This document shows positions 26,870 through 38,249 of a stretch of 64,000 nucleotides of DNA, one piece after another (positions within the stretch are counted from its first letter, which is position 1; every line of letters starts with the position of its first letter). The notes beneath the pieces are model-generated. The model did no database searches, was not told the origin of the DNA, and saw nothing but the letters and a program-made list of their open reading frames with translations. The position numbers were made by a program, and so were the translations under genes. Source of the stretch: an uncultured Clostridia bacterium. Its GTDB lineage: Bacteria > Bacillota > Clostridia > Oscillospirales > Acutalibacteraceae. The stretch spans positions 1 to 64,000 of the forward strand of contig CALWIZ010000008.1 in assembly GCA_944380885.1 (NCBI GenBank). Direction: 5' to 3'.

Positions 26870-28461
26870 TATTCCTCACCTCGGCAAACGCTTCTTATTC
26901 TGTTAGGCGAGTCTCCGTAAAATTTCTTAAAGCAGTAGCTGAAATAATGCTGGTCGCTGTATCCGCATTTTTCCGATATTTCAAGTACTTTCATATTCGT
27001 GCATACCAGCATATCGTAAGCGGCTTTCATTCTGCGCTCCGTAAGCAGCGTTACAAAATTTTTGTTTATAGTCTTTTTAATCAGCGCACTTAAATAATTC
27101 GGACTTACCGCGAGCATATTGCTGACGCCCGTAAGTGACAGCTCCTCGTCCGAGTAGTTTTCGTCTATTATCTGCACTACTCGGTCGCAGAGTATTTCCG
27201 TGTCCCGCTTCTGAGACTGCGAAATAAGCGCTTTCGCGTCCTCACAGAAGGATATAAGCTCATTTTTCATTACATTCTCGCTGCTGTAAGAGGTAAGGCG
27301 CGCGAAAATAGGGTTTGATGAAAAAAGATCCAGCAGCGCCTGCTTGTCCGCCGTGGTGCTCACCACCCTGTAAACCGTGGCAATAAGCTGCATTACAAGC
27401 AGATTGGCATTTTCCGGTGTGTTTATCTCATAAAGTCCGTTTATATACTCATCAAGTGATTCTTCGGTGCCCACCTTCAGAAGCTGCTCAAGTCTCAGCG
27501 CGGATTTTTCCACCTTGTCTATTTCCAGCTCGCTGTCGTGCTCCTGGTCATTGATAAAGCGCACCTCGCCCGCGCCGTCAGAAGTGTAGCGTCTCGCCGT
27601 TATCGCCTGAAAATACGCTCCCGAGGAGTCCGACAGCGCCGAAAACTCACGGCTGACTCCAATAGTACAGCTTTCGCCGCGCATACGTCTCGCGGTCTGC
27701 ACTATCTCCTTAAGCGGCAGCTCAAGCAAATTTGAAAGCTCTCCTTCTCCGTCTGTCACAACAAGGGTAATCGCCCTGCCGTATGCCACAAAGCTCTCCG
27801 AATGCATATAGTGCGAAATGACCGTGTCAATAAATTCCGCGTGTTCTTTTCCCGTGCAGGATATTCCGTCCGAATTTTTGAATTTTGAGGCGAGCACACA
27901 AAAACGCGGGGTCTTCATATTTTTTATTATTCCAAGCTCCTCCGCGCGCCCTAAAAGCTCACTGTCGTCAGGCTGCTCCTCATTGCTTCCGAGCATAAGC
28001 GGCAGCAGAAACTCATCAACCGAAAGGCTGTGTATCTGTTTCTGTATATCCTCTGACGGAACGGAAATCACGCTTGCCAGCTTTTCGTCCATACGGCGGC
28101 GTATTTCAAAAAGCTCCTCAGACATCTCCGCCGACGACACCGGTTTTAAAAGATAACTGATAATATTGTAGTTTATAGCGGTCTGCGCGTATTCAAAGCT
28201 GTCATACCCGCTCAAAATCACTATCTGTGTCGCAGGTCTGATTTCTCTTACTTTAGCCGCAAGCTCAAGCCCCGATATCATAGGCATTCTGATATCCGTA
28301 AGTATAAGGTCAGGCTCAAGCGTCTCTACTATATCAAGCGCCTCTACGCCGTTTTCCGCCTCGCCTATTACTTCAAATCCGGCGGCAGCCCAGTTTACCT
28401 TTTCTATAAGCGCCCTGCGCTGGTCGTGCTCATCGTCCACAACAAGAACGGTATAGTTCAT
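26869..28461 (-). CDS. YesN-type response regulator with AraC DNA-binding domain
   Basis: 530 residues. A receiver domain (1-125) has the phosphorylated Asp in LILTDIRMP near residue 57 and Lys in LLKPVS near residue 108. A long linker domain follows, and an AraC/XylS double helix-turn-helix at about 425-530 ends with the family signature YFSYCFKKFYGDSPNRIR. GGAGGTATATTGATTT precedes the ATG. It is the first gene of the three-gene unit. Targets cannot be seen here; autoregulation or a distant sugar locus is likely. Confidence 0.94.
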   Translation of the reverse strand: MNYTVLVVDDEHDQRRALIEKVNWAAAGFEVIGEAENGVEALDIVETLEPDLILTDIRMPMISGLELAAKVREIRPATQIVILSGYDSFEYAQTAINYNIISYLLKPVSSAEMSEELFEIRRRMDEKLASVISVPSEDIQKQIHSLSVDEFLLPLMLGSNEEQPDDSELLGRAEELGIIKNMKTPRFCVLASKFKNSDGISCTGKEHAEFIDTVISHYMHSESFVAYGRAITLVVTDGEGELSNLLELPLKEIVQTARRMRGESCTIGVSREFSALSDSSGAYFQAITARRYTSDGAGEVRFINDQEHDSELEIDKVEKSALRLEQLLKVGTEESLDEYINGLYEINTPENANLLVMQLIATVYRVVSTTADKQALLDLFSSNPIFARLTSYSSENVMKNELISFCEDAKALISQSQKRDTEILCDRVVQIIDENYSDEELSLTGVSNMLAVSPNYLSALIKKTINKNFVTLLTERRMKAAYDMLVCTNMKVLEISEKCGYSDQHYFSYCFKKFYGDSPNRIRSVCRGEE

Positions 28462-28593
28462 AAATCAATATACCTCCGGCATTTTTTACCTGTTTATTAT
28501 ATCATTTTTTTATTTCAAAAGCAATCAGATATAACATTAATCAACAAAATTTTGGCTAATCGAATAATTATATTGTGTGTTTTAATTCAAAAA

Positions 28594-28639
28594 CTGAAAA
28601 GCGGAATATACGGCTTGAATACGCCAGCATATTCCGCTT
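28594..28639 (-). terminator. Terminator of the V-ATPase operon
   Basis: AAGCGGAATAT (28599-28609) pairs perfectly over 11 bp with ATATTCCGCTT (28629-28639). On the minus strand the stem is followed by TTCAGTTTTT. It lies 16 bp past the subunit D stop at 28655. Confidence 0.85.
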
Positions 28640-28654
28640 GTGTTTTCGAGCTTT

Positions 28655-29326
28655 TTACAGCGTCTCAGGGTGAGCGTGCTTATGCTCAAGCTGCTGCTTT
28701 ATCATCATATCCTTGACCTTCATAAGTCTCGCTCTGCTTGAGCGCTCGTTTTCCTCAAGCTTCATCGTGATAAAATGGATAGTTTCCTGATAGCGCGGTA
28801 TAAGCACGTGCTCAAGCGCGTTTACTCTGCGTCTTGTTTTTTCTATCTCGTCCGCCATCAGCTTTACCGCTTTTTCCTTTTCGGCAAGCTCAAGCATTAC
28901 CGGCAGAAGCTCGGAAAGACCCCTTACGGCATCGTCCAGCTCAAAACTCGTAGATGCAAAGCCGTATGAATATATATCCGACTCATCAGACGTTCTCATA
29001 CTGATTTTATAGACCGGAATGTCAACACTCATCACGTTTCTTACCGACTGCTCAAGATAAACCTCCTGCTTAGGGGCAAGCAGCGCTGTATCAAGCGCCT
29101 CTTTAGACATGACGCTCGAAGCCGCCAAAAAATCAGTGTTCACTTGCGCCATATTCTCCTCAAAGCGTTCCCTGAGCGTTTTGGCCTCCCTCACCGTGTC
29201 AAGAAACTGCCGCATAAGCTCATCGCGCTTGTCTTTAAGCAGCTTATGTCCCCTCGTTGCCGTGGCAAGCTGTTTTTTTAGCCTTGTCAGCTCCATACGG
29301 GTCGGGTTAACATTAAGTACAGCCAT
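28655..29326 (-). CDS. V-type ATPase subunit D
   Basis: 223 residues, mostly helical: the central rotor shaft that turns inside the A3B3 head. The opening NPTRMELTRLKKQLATATRGHKLLKDKRDELM is the family signature (quoted in parts: NPTRMELTRLKK and GHKLLKDKRDEL). A long C-terminal coiled coil contains the RRRVNALEHVLIP segment, also typical. AAGGAGGTCTTATA precedes the ATG. It is the last gene of the operon. Confidence 0.95.
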   Translation of the reverse strand: MAVLNVNPTRMELTRLKKQLATATRGHKLLKDKRDELMRQFLDTVREAKTLRERFEENMAQVNTDFLAASSVMSKEALDTALLAPKQEVYLEQSVRNVMSVDIPVYKISMRTSDESDIYSYGFASTSFELDDAVRGLSELLPVMLELAEKEKAVKLMADEIEKTRRRVNALEHVLIPRYQETIHFITMKLEENERSSRARLMKVKDMMIKQQLEHKHAHPETL

Positions 29327-29338
29327 TATAAGACCTCC

Positions 29339-30712
29339 TTAAAATTTCCCGTAGTACTTGTCAAGCAGCTCATCGTTTATACGCTTGAGCTCACTTCTCG
29401 GCAGAATAGAAAGCAGCTTCCAGCCAATGTTGAGCGTTTCCTCTATGCTGCGGTTTGTGTTGTAGCCCTGCGAGACATACTCGCTCTCAAATCTGTCGGC
29501 AAACTCGGCGTATTTCTTGTCAATCTCCGTAAGCGCCGCCTCGCCCAAAATTACCATAAGCTCCTTAGCGTCTTTTCCGCGAGCATATGCGGCGAAAAGC
29601 TGGTTCATTGTGGCGGCGTGATCCTTTCTGGTACGTCCCTCGCCTATTCCCTTATCCTTGAGACGGGAAAGAGACGGCAGAACATCGATAGGCGGAGTCA
29701 CGCCCTTTCTGTAAAGCTCACGGCTCAATATTATCTGACCTTCTGTTATATATCCGGTAAGGTCAGGTATCGGGTGGGTCTTGTCGTCCTCGGGCATTGT
29801 GAGTATCGGTATAAGCGTGATAGAGCCGTCCTTGCCCTTTAGTCGTCCGGCACGCTCGTAAAGCGTGGCAAGATCCGTATACATATAACCGGGATAACCG
29901 CGCCTGCCCGGAACCTCCTTGCGCGCGGCAGAAACCTCACGCAGAGCGTCTGCGTAGTTGGTAATGTCGGTCATGATAACCAGCACCTGCATACCGAGGT
30001 CGAAAGCCAGATACTCCGCCGCGGTAAGCGCCATTTTAGGCGTGGCTATACGCTCAATCGCCGGGTCATTGGCGAGGTTCACAAACATTACCGTGCGGTC
30101 AATAGCGCCTGTTGCCCTGAAAGAATTTATGAAAAATTCCGACTCCTCAAAGGTGATACCCATAGCCGCGAAAACAACGGCGAACTGCTCGTTGTCTCCT
30201 AAAACTGTCGCCTGACGGGCTATCTGAGCGGCGAGATTGGCGTGTGGAAGACCCGACGCCGAGAATATAGGCAGCTTCTGACCTCTTACAAGGGTATTGA
30301 GTCCGTCTATTGCCGAAACACCGGTCTGGATAAACTCCTGCGGATAATTGCGCGCCGCCGGGTTCATAGGTCTGCCGTTTACGTCCATCCGTTTTTCCGG
30401 TATAAGCTCGGGACCTCCGTCAATAGGTCTTCCAAGCCCGTCAAACACTCTTGACAGCATATCCGGCGATACAGCCAGCTCCATTCCGCGCCCTAAAAAG
30501 CGCACCTTTGACTCGGCGAGATTTATTCCGGCGGAGCTTTCAAAAAGCTGTACCATTGCGTTCGTGCCGTTTATTTCAAGCACCTTGCAGCGCCTTGTCT
30601 CACCGTTCGGAAGCTCGATTTCGCCCAGCTCGTCATATTTTACATTTTCAACGCCGCTTACCATCATAAGCGGTCCCGCTACCTCGCGTATTGTTTTGTA
30701 CTCCTTAGGCAT
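29339..30712 (-). CDS. V-type ATPase subunit B
   Basis: 457 residues. The regulatory, non-catalytic nucleotide-binding subunit of the A3B3 head. There is no canonical Walker A; the equivalent region reads [17 protein letters not shown] near residue 150, as in other B subunits. The C-terminal part contains [15 protein letters not shown] near residue 270 and [12 protein letters not shown] near residue 325, both highly conserved. TAAGGAGGGAAGACGGT precedes the start, 14 bp after subunit A. Confidence 0.96.
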   Translation of the reverse strand: MPKEYKTIREVAGPLMMVSGVENVKYDELGEIELPNGETRRCKVLEINGTNAMVQLFESSAGINLAESKVRFLGRGMELAVSPDMLSRVFDGLGRPIDGGPELIPEKRMDVNGRPMNPAARNYPQEFIQTGVSAIDGLNTLVRGQKLPIFSASGLPHANLAAQIARQATVLGDNEQFAVVFAAMGITFEESEFFINSFRATGAIDRTVMFVNLANDPAIERIATPKMALTAAEYLAFDLGMQVLVIMTDITNYADALREVSAARKEVPGRRGYPGYMYTDLATLYERAGRLKGKDGSITLIPILTMPEDDKTHPIPDLTGYITEGQIILSRELYRKGVTPPIDVLPSLSRLKDKGIGEGRTRKDHAATMNQLFAAYARGKDAKELMVILGEAALTEIDKKYAEFADRFESEYVSQGYNTNRSIEETLNIGWKLLSILPRSELKRINDELLDKYYGKF

Positions 30713-30726
30713 ACCGTCTTCCCTCC

Positions 30727-32496
30727 TTAATCATCGTCTGACATTTTAACCGCTTTATCGGTATCACTGTCAAGCTCGCTTAAAATCGCGCTGTACTCGT
30801 TCTCCGCGTCCTTTTCGGGAGTGTATTTAAAACGTCCTATACGCTCTCTTGACGGCATAGAAACTATTTTTTCTATTGAAGCGCCTTTTTTGAGCGCCTC
30901 GGACGATTTATCGTAAAACGCCATTATAAGCCGCATCATATAATACTGCTTTATGAGAGATGTATATGTGTCGGTATCGTCAAAAGCGTTTTGATGCAGG
31001 TAATCCTCTCTTATGCTGCGCGCGGTTTCAAGCTTTAAGCGGTCAGGAGCGGACAGCGCGTCCATACCGACCAGCTTTACTATTTCCTCAAGCTCCGCTT
31101 CCTCTTGAAGCACTGTCATAAGTCTTCCGCGAAGACTGTACCAGTCGGACTTAACGTTTTCATTAAACCAGTCGGAAAGCGAATCGGCGTAAAGCGAATA
31201 GCTTGTAAGCCAGTTTATCGCCGGGAAATGGCGTTTGTAGGCAAGTGAAGAATCCAGTCCCCAGAAAACCTTTACTATACGCAGTGTAGCCTGCGAAACC
31301 GGCTCTGAAATATCTCCGCCCGGAGGGGAAACCGCGCCTATTACCGAAAGGGCGCCCCCTGTTTCTCCGCTGCCGGCTGTTATAACTCTGCCGGCGCGCT
31401 CGTAAAACTGCGCGAGTCTTGAGCCCAAATACGCCGGATAGCCCTCTTCACCCGGCATTTCCTCAAGTCTTCCTGACATTTCACGCAAAGCCTCCGCCCA
31501 GCGTGATGTCGAATCCGCCATAAGAGCAACCGTATATCCCATGTCGCGGAAATATTCGGCTATTGTTATTCCTGTGTAAATCGACGCTTCACGCGCCGCA
31601 ACCGGCATATCTGATGTATTTGCGATAAGCACGGTACGCTCCATAAGAGAGCTGCCGGTTCTCGGGTCACGAAGCTCCGGGAACTCGTTTAAAACGTCGG
31701 TCATTTCGTTTCCGCGCTCGCCGCAGCCTATATAAACTATTATGTCCGCCGCCGCCCACTTTGCAAGCTGGTGCTGAACTACCGTTTTCCCTGAACCGAA
31801 GGGTCCCGGAACTGCCGCTACGCCGCCCTTTGCTATCGGGAAAAGCGTATCTATTACACGCTGACCGGTGACAAGCGGAATATCCGGAGACAGCTTGCGT
31901 TTATACGGTCTGCCGACACGTACCGGCCACGACTGCATAAGAGTAAGCTCTTTTACGCCGTTTTCGGTTTCTATCTTATAAACCGCTTCCTCAACCGTAA
32001 AATCTCCCTCGGAAATTTCGGCTATTTTACCGGACAGCTTATGCGGCACCATTATTTTATGAGAGACTACCGCAGTTTCCTGCACCGTTCCGACCGTGTC
32101 GCCGCCGGTCACGGTATCTCCCGCCTTTAAAGCAGGTGTGAAATGCCATTTTTTTGCCCTGTCAAGCGACGGAACATCTACTCCTCTTTGCAGGTTAGTG
32201 CCGCTGACCTTCATTATCTCGGCAAGCGGACGTTGTATTCCGTCAAAAATCGAGCCTATAAGCCCCGGTCCCAGCTCAACGCTCAGCGGCTTTCCGGTAG
32301 ACACTACCTTTTCGCCAGGTCCCAGTCCCGCGGTTTCCTCATAAACCTGTACCGACGCCCTGTCGCCGTGCATTTCTATTATCTCGCCTATAAGGTTCTT
32401 ATCCGAAACACGCACCACGTCGAACATATCGGCGTCTCTCATGCCCTCCGCTATTACAAGAGGACCCGCGACCTTTATTATCGTTCCTTCGGTCAT
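30727..32496 (-). CDS. V-type ATPase catalytic subunit A
   Basis: 589 residues. The catalytic subunit with Walker A GPFGSGKT at residues 231-238, Walker B-like [17 protein letters not shown] near residue 325, and the long 'non-homologous' insertion (about 115-190) that marks V/A-type A subunits. [21 protein letters not shown] near residue 355 is the conserved arginine-finger-facing region (quoted in part). AAAAGGAGAAATCGTA precedes the ATG. It works with B, D, F, C, E, G, I and K from the same operon. Confidence 0.97.
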   Translation of the reverse strand: MTEGTIIKVAGPLVIAEGMRDADMFDVVRVSDKNLIGEIIEMHGDRASVQVYEETAGLGPGEKVVSTGKPLSVELGPGLIGSIFDGIQRPLAEIMKVSGTNLQRGVDVPSLDRAKKWHFTPALKAGDTVTGGDTVGTVQETAVVSHKIMVPHKLSGKIAEISEGDFTVEEAVYKIETENGVKELTLMQSWPVRVGRPYKRKLSPDIPLVTGQRVIDTLFPIAKGGVAAVPGPFGSGKTVVQHQLAKWAAADIIVYIGCGERGNEMTDVLNEFPELRDPRTGSSLMERTVLIANTSDMPVAAREASIYTGITIAEYFRDMGYTVALMADSTSRWAEALREMSGRLEEMPGEEGYPAYLGSRLAQFYERAGRVITAGSGETGGALSVIGAVSPPGGDISEPVSQATLRIVKVFWGLDSSLAYKRHFPAINWLTSYSLYADSLSDWFNENVKSDWYSLRGRLMTVLQEEAELEEIVKLVGMDALSAPDRLKLETARSIREDYLHQNAFDDTDTYTSLIKQYYMMRLIMAFYDKSSEALKKGASIEKIVSMPSRERIGRFKYTPEKDAENEYSAILSELDSDTDKAVKMSDDD

Positions 32497-32536
32497 TACG
32501 ATTTCTCCTTTTACCGGCGCTTAATACCGGCAATAC

Positions 32537-32854
32537 TTATTTATTGAAAATTATATCAGAGCCTACCGCCTTTTCCACCGCCGCTTTGAGCGACGCGGTG
32601 CCGTAGCCGTTATTTCCCGACACACCGGGTATCGGCACTACCGATATGCCCTGACGGCTGTTGAGCCGCTCAATATCCTTTTTAAGAAGTATAGTGAGCC
32701 TTTCGCTCACATATACTATGCCGTAATCAGCGGCGGTTATTTTTTTGAACAAATCCTCGGCACCGTCATCACTTTCACAAGGGTAAATATCAAGACCCAG
32801 CGCCGCAAAGCCCTTTATGCTCTCGGTATCGCCCATAACCGCGATTTTAACCAT
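32537..32854 (-). CDS. V-type ATPase subunit F
   Basis: 105 residues with a Rossmann-like fold. The N-terminus VKIAVMGDTESIKGFAALG fits the family, and the C-terminal VVPIPGVSGNNGYG glycine stretch is typical. It binds the base of the central stalk and may regulate activity. Two starts are possible: GTG at 32863, 4 bp after AAAGG, and ATG at 32854. I chose the ATG because family members begin at this point. Either start overlaps or closely abuts the end of subunit C. Confidence 0.9.
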   Translation of the reverse strand: MVKIAVMGDTESIKGFAALGLDIYPCESDDGAEDLFKKITAADYGIVYVSERLTILLKKDIERLNSRQGISVVPIPGVSGNNGYGTASLKAAVEKAVGSDIIFNK

Positions 32855-33824
32855 ACAATTCACGCAGCCTTTCCGTTATTCTTTCGGGCGGCTGTCCGGT
32901 TTTTACGCCGCTGTAAATTATCCCGAGATTCTTAATCTCGGTTTTCTTTGCTATCATATATCCCACAAGCGGCTCTACGCCTATCGTTATATAACGGCAC
33001 CTGCCTGCCGAGGCGGTAAGAAAATCGTCCGCGAACTTTTCAAATTTCCATGGGTTTTCACGGTAGCATTCAGCTGCTTTATCGCCGCCCATTTCGGGCT
33101 TCGCGCTTAAAAGCTCAAGCAGCTTTTCCTCGCCCTCCAGCGCGGCGCTTACCATTTTTGCCTTTTCGCAGACCCCTGTGTCCGTAAGCACGGTTTCAAG
33201 AAATTCCCTGCTTTTTCCGGCTCTTGCCGCCCTTAAAGCGGCTTTTATGTTGGAATAGAAAACCGAAACGGTCACAAGGCGCAGTATAATCGGATTGTCA
33301 AGCTCATTTGCTTTTTTGAGTCTCGCGGACATCTGTCCCGCGTCGATAATGCAGTCGGCAAGCTGGCTGTCACCGGTCTTTATGAGAATATCATAAGCCT
33401 CCGCCGCCGGTTTTCGCATAAATTCGGGCAGCAGGTCAAATCTTTTTTCCTTTACCGCCCTTTCAAGCAGGGCGACATTCACTGACGCCGGCGTTATGAG
33501 CAGACTTTTGTATTCCCTGCTTCTGAGCGTGCCCTTAAGCACCGCCTTGAAATTGTGAAAATCATTCTCATAGATAAACGGCTCGAAAAGCGACATATCC
33601 GGCGCGTTGTCCGTAAGATATTTCCAGAGTTTCTCGGTCTCGGCGCTTAACATCTCCGGAATTTCCGCACCTTCTTTTCCGTCAATACCGCTGTCAGAGA
33701 GCGCCGCCGCCAGCTCTTCGGTATCTGAGGCGGCCGCAAGCCTTAACATATCGCTTTTTTTAAACATTCGGTTCTCGCGCGCCCTTAAATTGCCTATCGC
33801 AAAGCCCACGGATTTTACCGGCAT
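32847..33824 (-). CDS. V-type ATPase subunit C (AtpC/NtpC)
   Basis: 325 helical residues. It forms the funnel between the rotor ring and the central stalk, as Thermus and Enterococcus homologues do. The sequence is divergent and recognised by position plus segments such as NDFHNFKAVLKG near residue 88 and the C-terminal VGYMIAKKTEIKNLGIIYSG, typical of the family. GGAAGGTGAGAAA precedes the ATG. It overlaps subunit F at its 3' end. Confidence 0.92.
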   Translation of the reverse strand: MPVKSVGFAIGNLRARENRMFKKSDMLRLAAASDTEELAAALSDSGIDGKEGAEIPEMLSAETEKLWKYLTDNAPDMSLFEPFIYENDFHNFKAVLKGTLRSREYKSLLITPASVNVALLERAVKEKRFDLLPEFMRKPAAEAYDILIKTGDSQLADCIIDAGQMSARLKKANELDNPIILRLVTVSVFYSNIKAALRAARAGKSREFLETVLTDTGVCEKAKMVSAALEGEEKLLELLSAKPEMGGDKAAECYRENPWKFEKFADDFLTASAGRCRYITIGVEPLVGYMIAKKTEIKNLGIIYSGVKTGQPPERITERLRELYG

Positions 33825-33852
33825 TTTCTCACCTTCCGTAAAGTTAATGTAA

Positions 33853-34428
33853 TTATCCGAACAGTTCTCTGTTTAGCGTATCTGTAAGCGTATCGCGCTT
33901 TTCACGGATAACCGCCTCAAGACCGCAGTTTATTATTATATCACCGTATTTAAGAATAAATCCGCCGCCTGTCTTTGCGGTCTCGCCGCTTAAAGTGAGT
34001 GAATAACCGCCAAGCGCTTTTTTAAACTCTGACATATCGCGCGACATATCAAGGTCAGAAAGTATTATCTCTCCGCTTTTATCAAGTCTGTTTTTTTCAA
34101 TCAGCTTCAAAAGCAGGTCAAAATATTCTTTGTCACCGTAAGCATTTATGCTTTCAGCCGTTGCTTTGAGCGCGGATTCTATAAGCTCCCTTTTTACCGA
34201 AAGCGCGGCGTCTCTTTTCAGCAGAGCGGCTGCCGACTCGCCTGTTTTTTTAATAAGCTCCGCCTCTTTTTCAGCAGCGGCTGTAATTTTCTCCGCCTCT
34301 TTTTCGGCGGCGGCAATACGTTCTTTTACAGCTTCTTCCGCCTTTTTCCCGGCATCTGAGATTATTTCAGCCGCACGGTTTTGGGCATCCTCAGCTATAC
34401 CGGCAAGTATTTTTTCACTTGAGGTCAT
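33853..34428 (-). CDS. V-type ATPase subunit E (peripheral stalk)
   Basis: 191 residues. The first 75 are an almost uninterrupted Ala/Glu/Lys coiled coil with repeated AAEKEAE units, followed by a globular alpha/beta domain ending near INCGLEAVIREKRD. It pairs with the G subunit to form the peripheral stalk holding the head. AAGGAGAGACGGAT precedes the start, 12 bp after subunit K. The same AAEKEAE repeat appears in the G subunit of this operon. Confidence 0.93.
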   Translation of the reverse strand: MTSSEKILAGIAEDAQNRAAEIISDAGKKAEEAVKERIAAAEKEAEKITAAAEKEAELIKKTGESAAALLKRDAALSVKRELIESALKATAESINAYGDKEYFDLLLKLIEKNRLDKSGEIILSDLDMSRDMSEFKKALGGYSLTLSGETAKTGGGFILKYGDIIINCGLEAVIREKRDTLTDTLNRELFG

Positions 34429-34440
34429 ATCCGTCTCTCC

Positions 34441-36913
<2,473 letters not shown>

Positions 36914-36947
36914 TTATATCACCACACTTTTTTTAAAATGTCGGTCA

Positions 36948-37259
36948 TTATGAAAATATCACCCTTGTCGCGGCGAAGGCGGCTTTTTTGAGATTCTTTT
37001 CATATTTCGCCCTGATTTCACCGGCCGACTTTTCCGCTTCTGCGGCGGCGAGCTTTTTGAGCTCCTCTGCTTTATTCTTAGCGGACAGCTTTATCTGTTC
37101 CGCCTCTTTTTCAGCCCCGGCAATTATTTCCGCTGCTTTTGCGGCGGCGTCGCCCTCTGCCTTTGACGCAATATTGTCCGCCTTTTTGATCGCATCAGAC
37201 ACCGTTTTTTCCGCCTCTTTCTCGGCGGCGGCAATAGCGTCAGCCATACTCTTAGCCAT
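36948..37259 (-). CDS. V-type ATPase subunit G/H (peripheral stalk coiled coil)
   Basis: 103 residues, nearly all predicted helix with Ala/Lys/Glu repeats (AAEKEAEKT, IAGAEKEAEQIK). It is the small partner of subunit E in the peripheral stalk. I chose ATG at 37259, which follows GGAGGTGCAGAAA; a longer frame reads through this site. It is the first gene of the operon G-I-K-E-C-F-A-B-D, whose order matches clostridial V-ATPases. Confidence 0.88.
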   Translation of the reverse strand: MAKSMADAIAAAEKEAEKTVSDAIKKADNIASKAEGDAAAKAAEIIAGAEKEAEQIKLSAKNKAEELKKLAAAEAEKSAGEIRAKYEKNLKKAAFAATRVIFS

Positions 37260-37290
37260 TTTCTGCACCTCCGCATGCAATTTTAAAACT

Positions 37291-37319
37291 ATTTTACCCT
37301 ATTTTCCATAAAAAGTAAA
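37291..37319 (-). promoter_or_regulatory. Probable V-ATPase operon promoter
   Basis: On the minus strand TAAAAT (37291-37296) lies 17 bp from TTTACT (37314-37319), about 32 bases before the first ATG. Around it (37300-37400) the sequence is AT-rich and holds no gene. Confidence 0.5.
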
Positions 37320-37412
37320 TGATATTAAGTATAAATTTTTTTGTAGAAAATAATAATTTGCATAAAATACGATTATTTTTAAAAAACACTTCTTTTTTAT
37401 GCTTCTTTTTGG

Positions 37413-37418
37413 TATAAT
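37413..37418 (+). promoter_or_regulatory. Extended -10 promoter for the 37.5-kb plus operon
   Basis: TTGGTATAAT gives a TGN-extended perfect -10, 36 bp before the hydrolase ATG. The -35 is poor (TTCTTT at 17 bp), as is common with extended -10 promoters. Confidence 0.6.
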
Positions 37419-37454
37419 ATATTCTTAAGGAATATTAAACGGAGAAAACTGTTT

Positions 37455-38213
37455 ATGAATATTATAATTAACGGTCTTAACATAGAATATACCGAGAAAG
37501 GCGCAGGTATTCCGGTTTTGCTGCTGCACGGCTGGAATTCCTCTTTTGACGTTTATTCGGGAATAATCGCCGCCCTTTCCGACCGCTGCCGCACGGTCGC
37601 GGTCAATTTCCCGGGCTGCGCAGGTTCCCAGACAATGAGCGAGCCGTGGACGCTTGACGACTACTGTAATTTCGTGCTTGAATTTATGAAAGCCGTAAAT
37701 CTCGAAAACCCGATAATGATAGGTCATTCACACGGCGGACGGGTAATACTTAAAATGGCGGCGTCAGGACTTGTAAATCCGCCCAAAATAGTCCTGCTTG
37801 ACTCTGCGGGGCTGATACCGAAAAAAACGGCAAAACAGAAATTCAGGGCAAAAAGCTATAAAATAATAAAGCGGATACTTACCCTGCCGGTAATAAAAAA
37901 ACATTCGGCCGCCCTGCTTGACAAAGCAAGAAAGCATTACGGCTCGGCAGATTACAACGCCGCTCCCGAAGTGCTTAGAAAAACCCTTGTTTCACTTGTC
38001 AATACCGACCTAAGGAATATAATAAGCAATATTTCCTGTCCGACCCTGCTAATCTGGGGCGACAGGGACACGGCGACCCCCCTTGCCGACGCCGAAACCA
38101 TAAAATCCTTAATACCCGACTGCGGACTCTGCGTTATAAAGGGCGCCGGACATTATTCTTTCTGTGAACAACCCTATCAGACCGCGGCGATACTCGGCAG
38201 CTTTATCAAATAA
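37455..38213 (+). CDS. Alpha/beta hydrolase
   Basis: 252 residues. It has LLHGWNSSFDVY (oxyanion region) near residue 25, the nucleophile GHSHGGR near residue 91, Asp in WGDRDTATPL near residue 200 and His in GAGHYSFCEQP near residue 232. No signal peptide is seen, so it should be cytosolic. Substrate unknown. It is 36 bp upstream of the MurF-like gene and probably in one transcript with it, ddl and the CDF transporter, which hints at an envelope-related role without proving one. GGAGA precedes the ATG. Confidence 0.85.
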   Translation: MNIIINGLNIEYTEKGAGIPVLLLHGWNSSFDVYSGIIAALSDRCRTVAVNFPGCAGSQTMSEPWTLDDYCNFVLEFMKAVNLENPIMIGHSHGGRVILKMAASGLVNPPKIVLLDSAGLIPKKTAKQKFRAKSYKIIKRILTLPVIKKHSAALLDKARKHYGSADYNAAPEVLRKTLVSLVNTDLRNIISNISCPTLLIWGDRDTATPLADAETIKSLIPDCGLCVIKGAGHYSFCEQPYQTAAILGSFIK

Positions 38214-38249
38214 AACAGAGCCTTAAATCCTTTAAAGGAAGTGCGTTTT

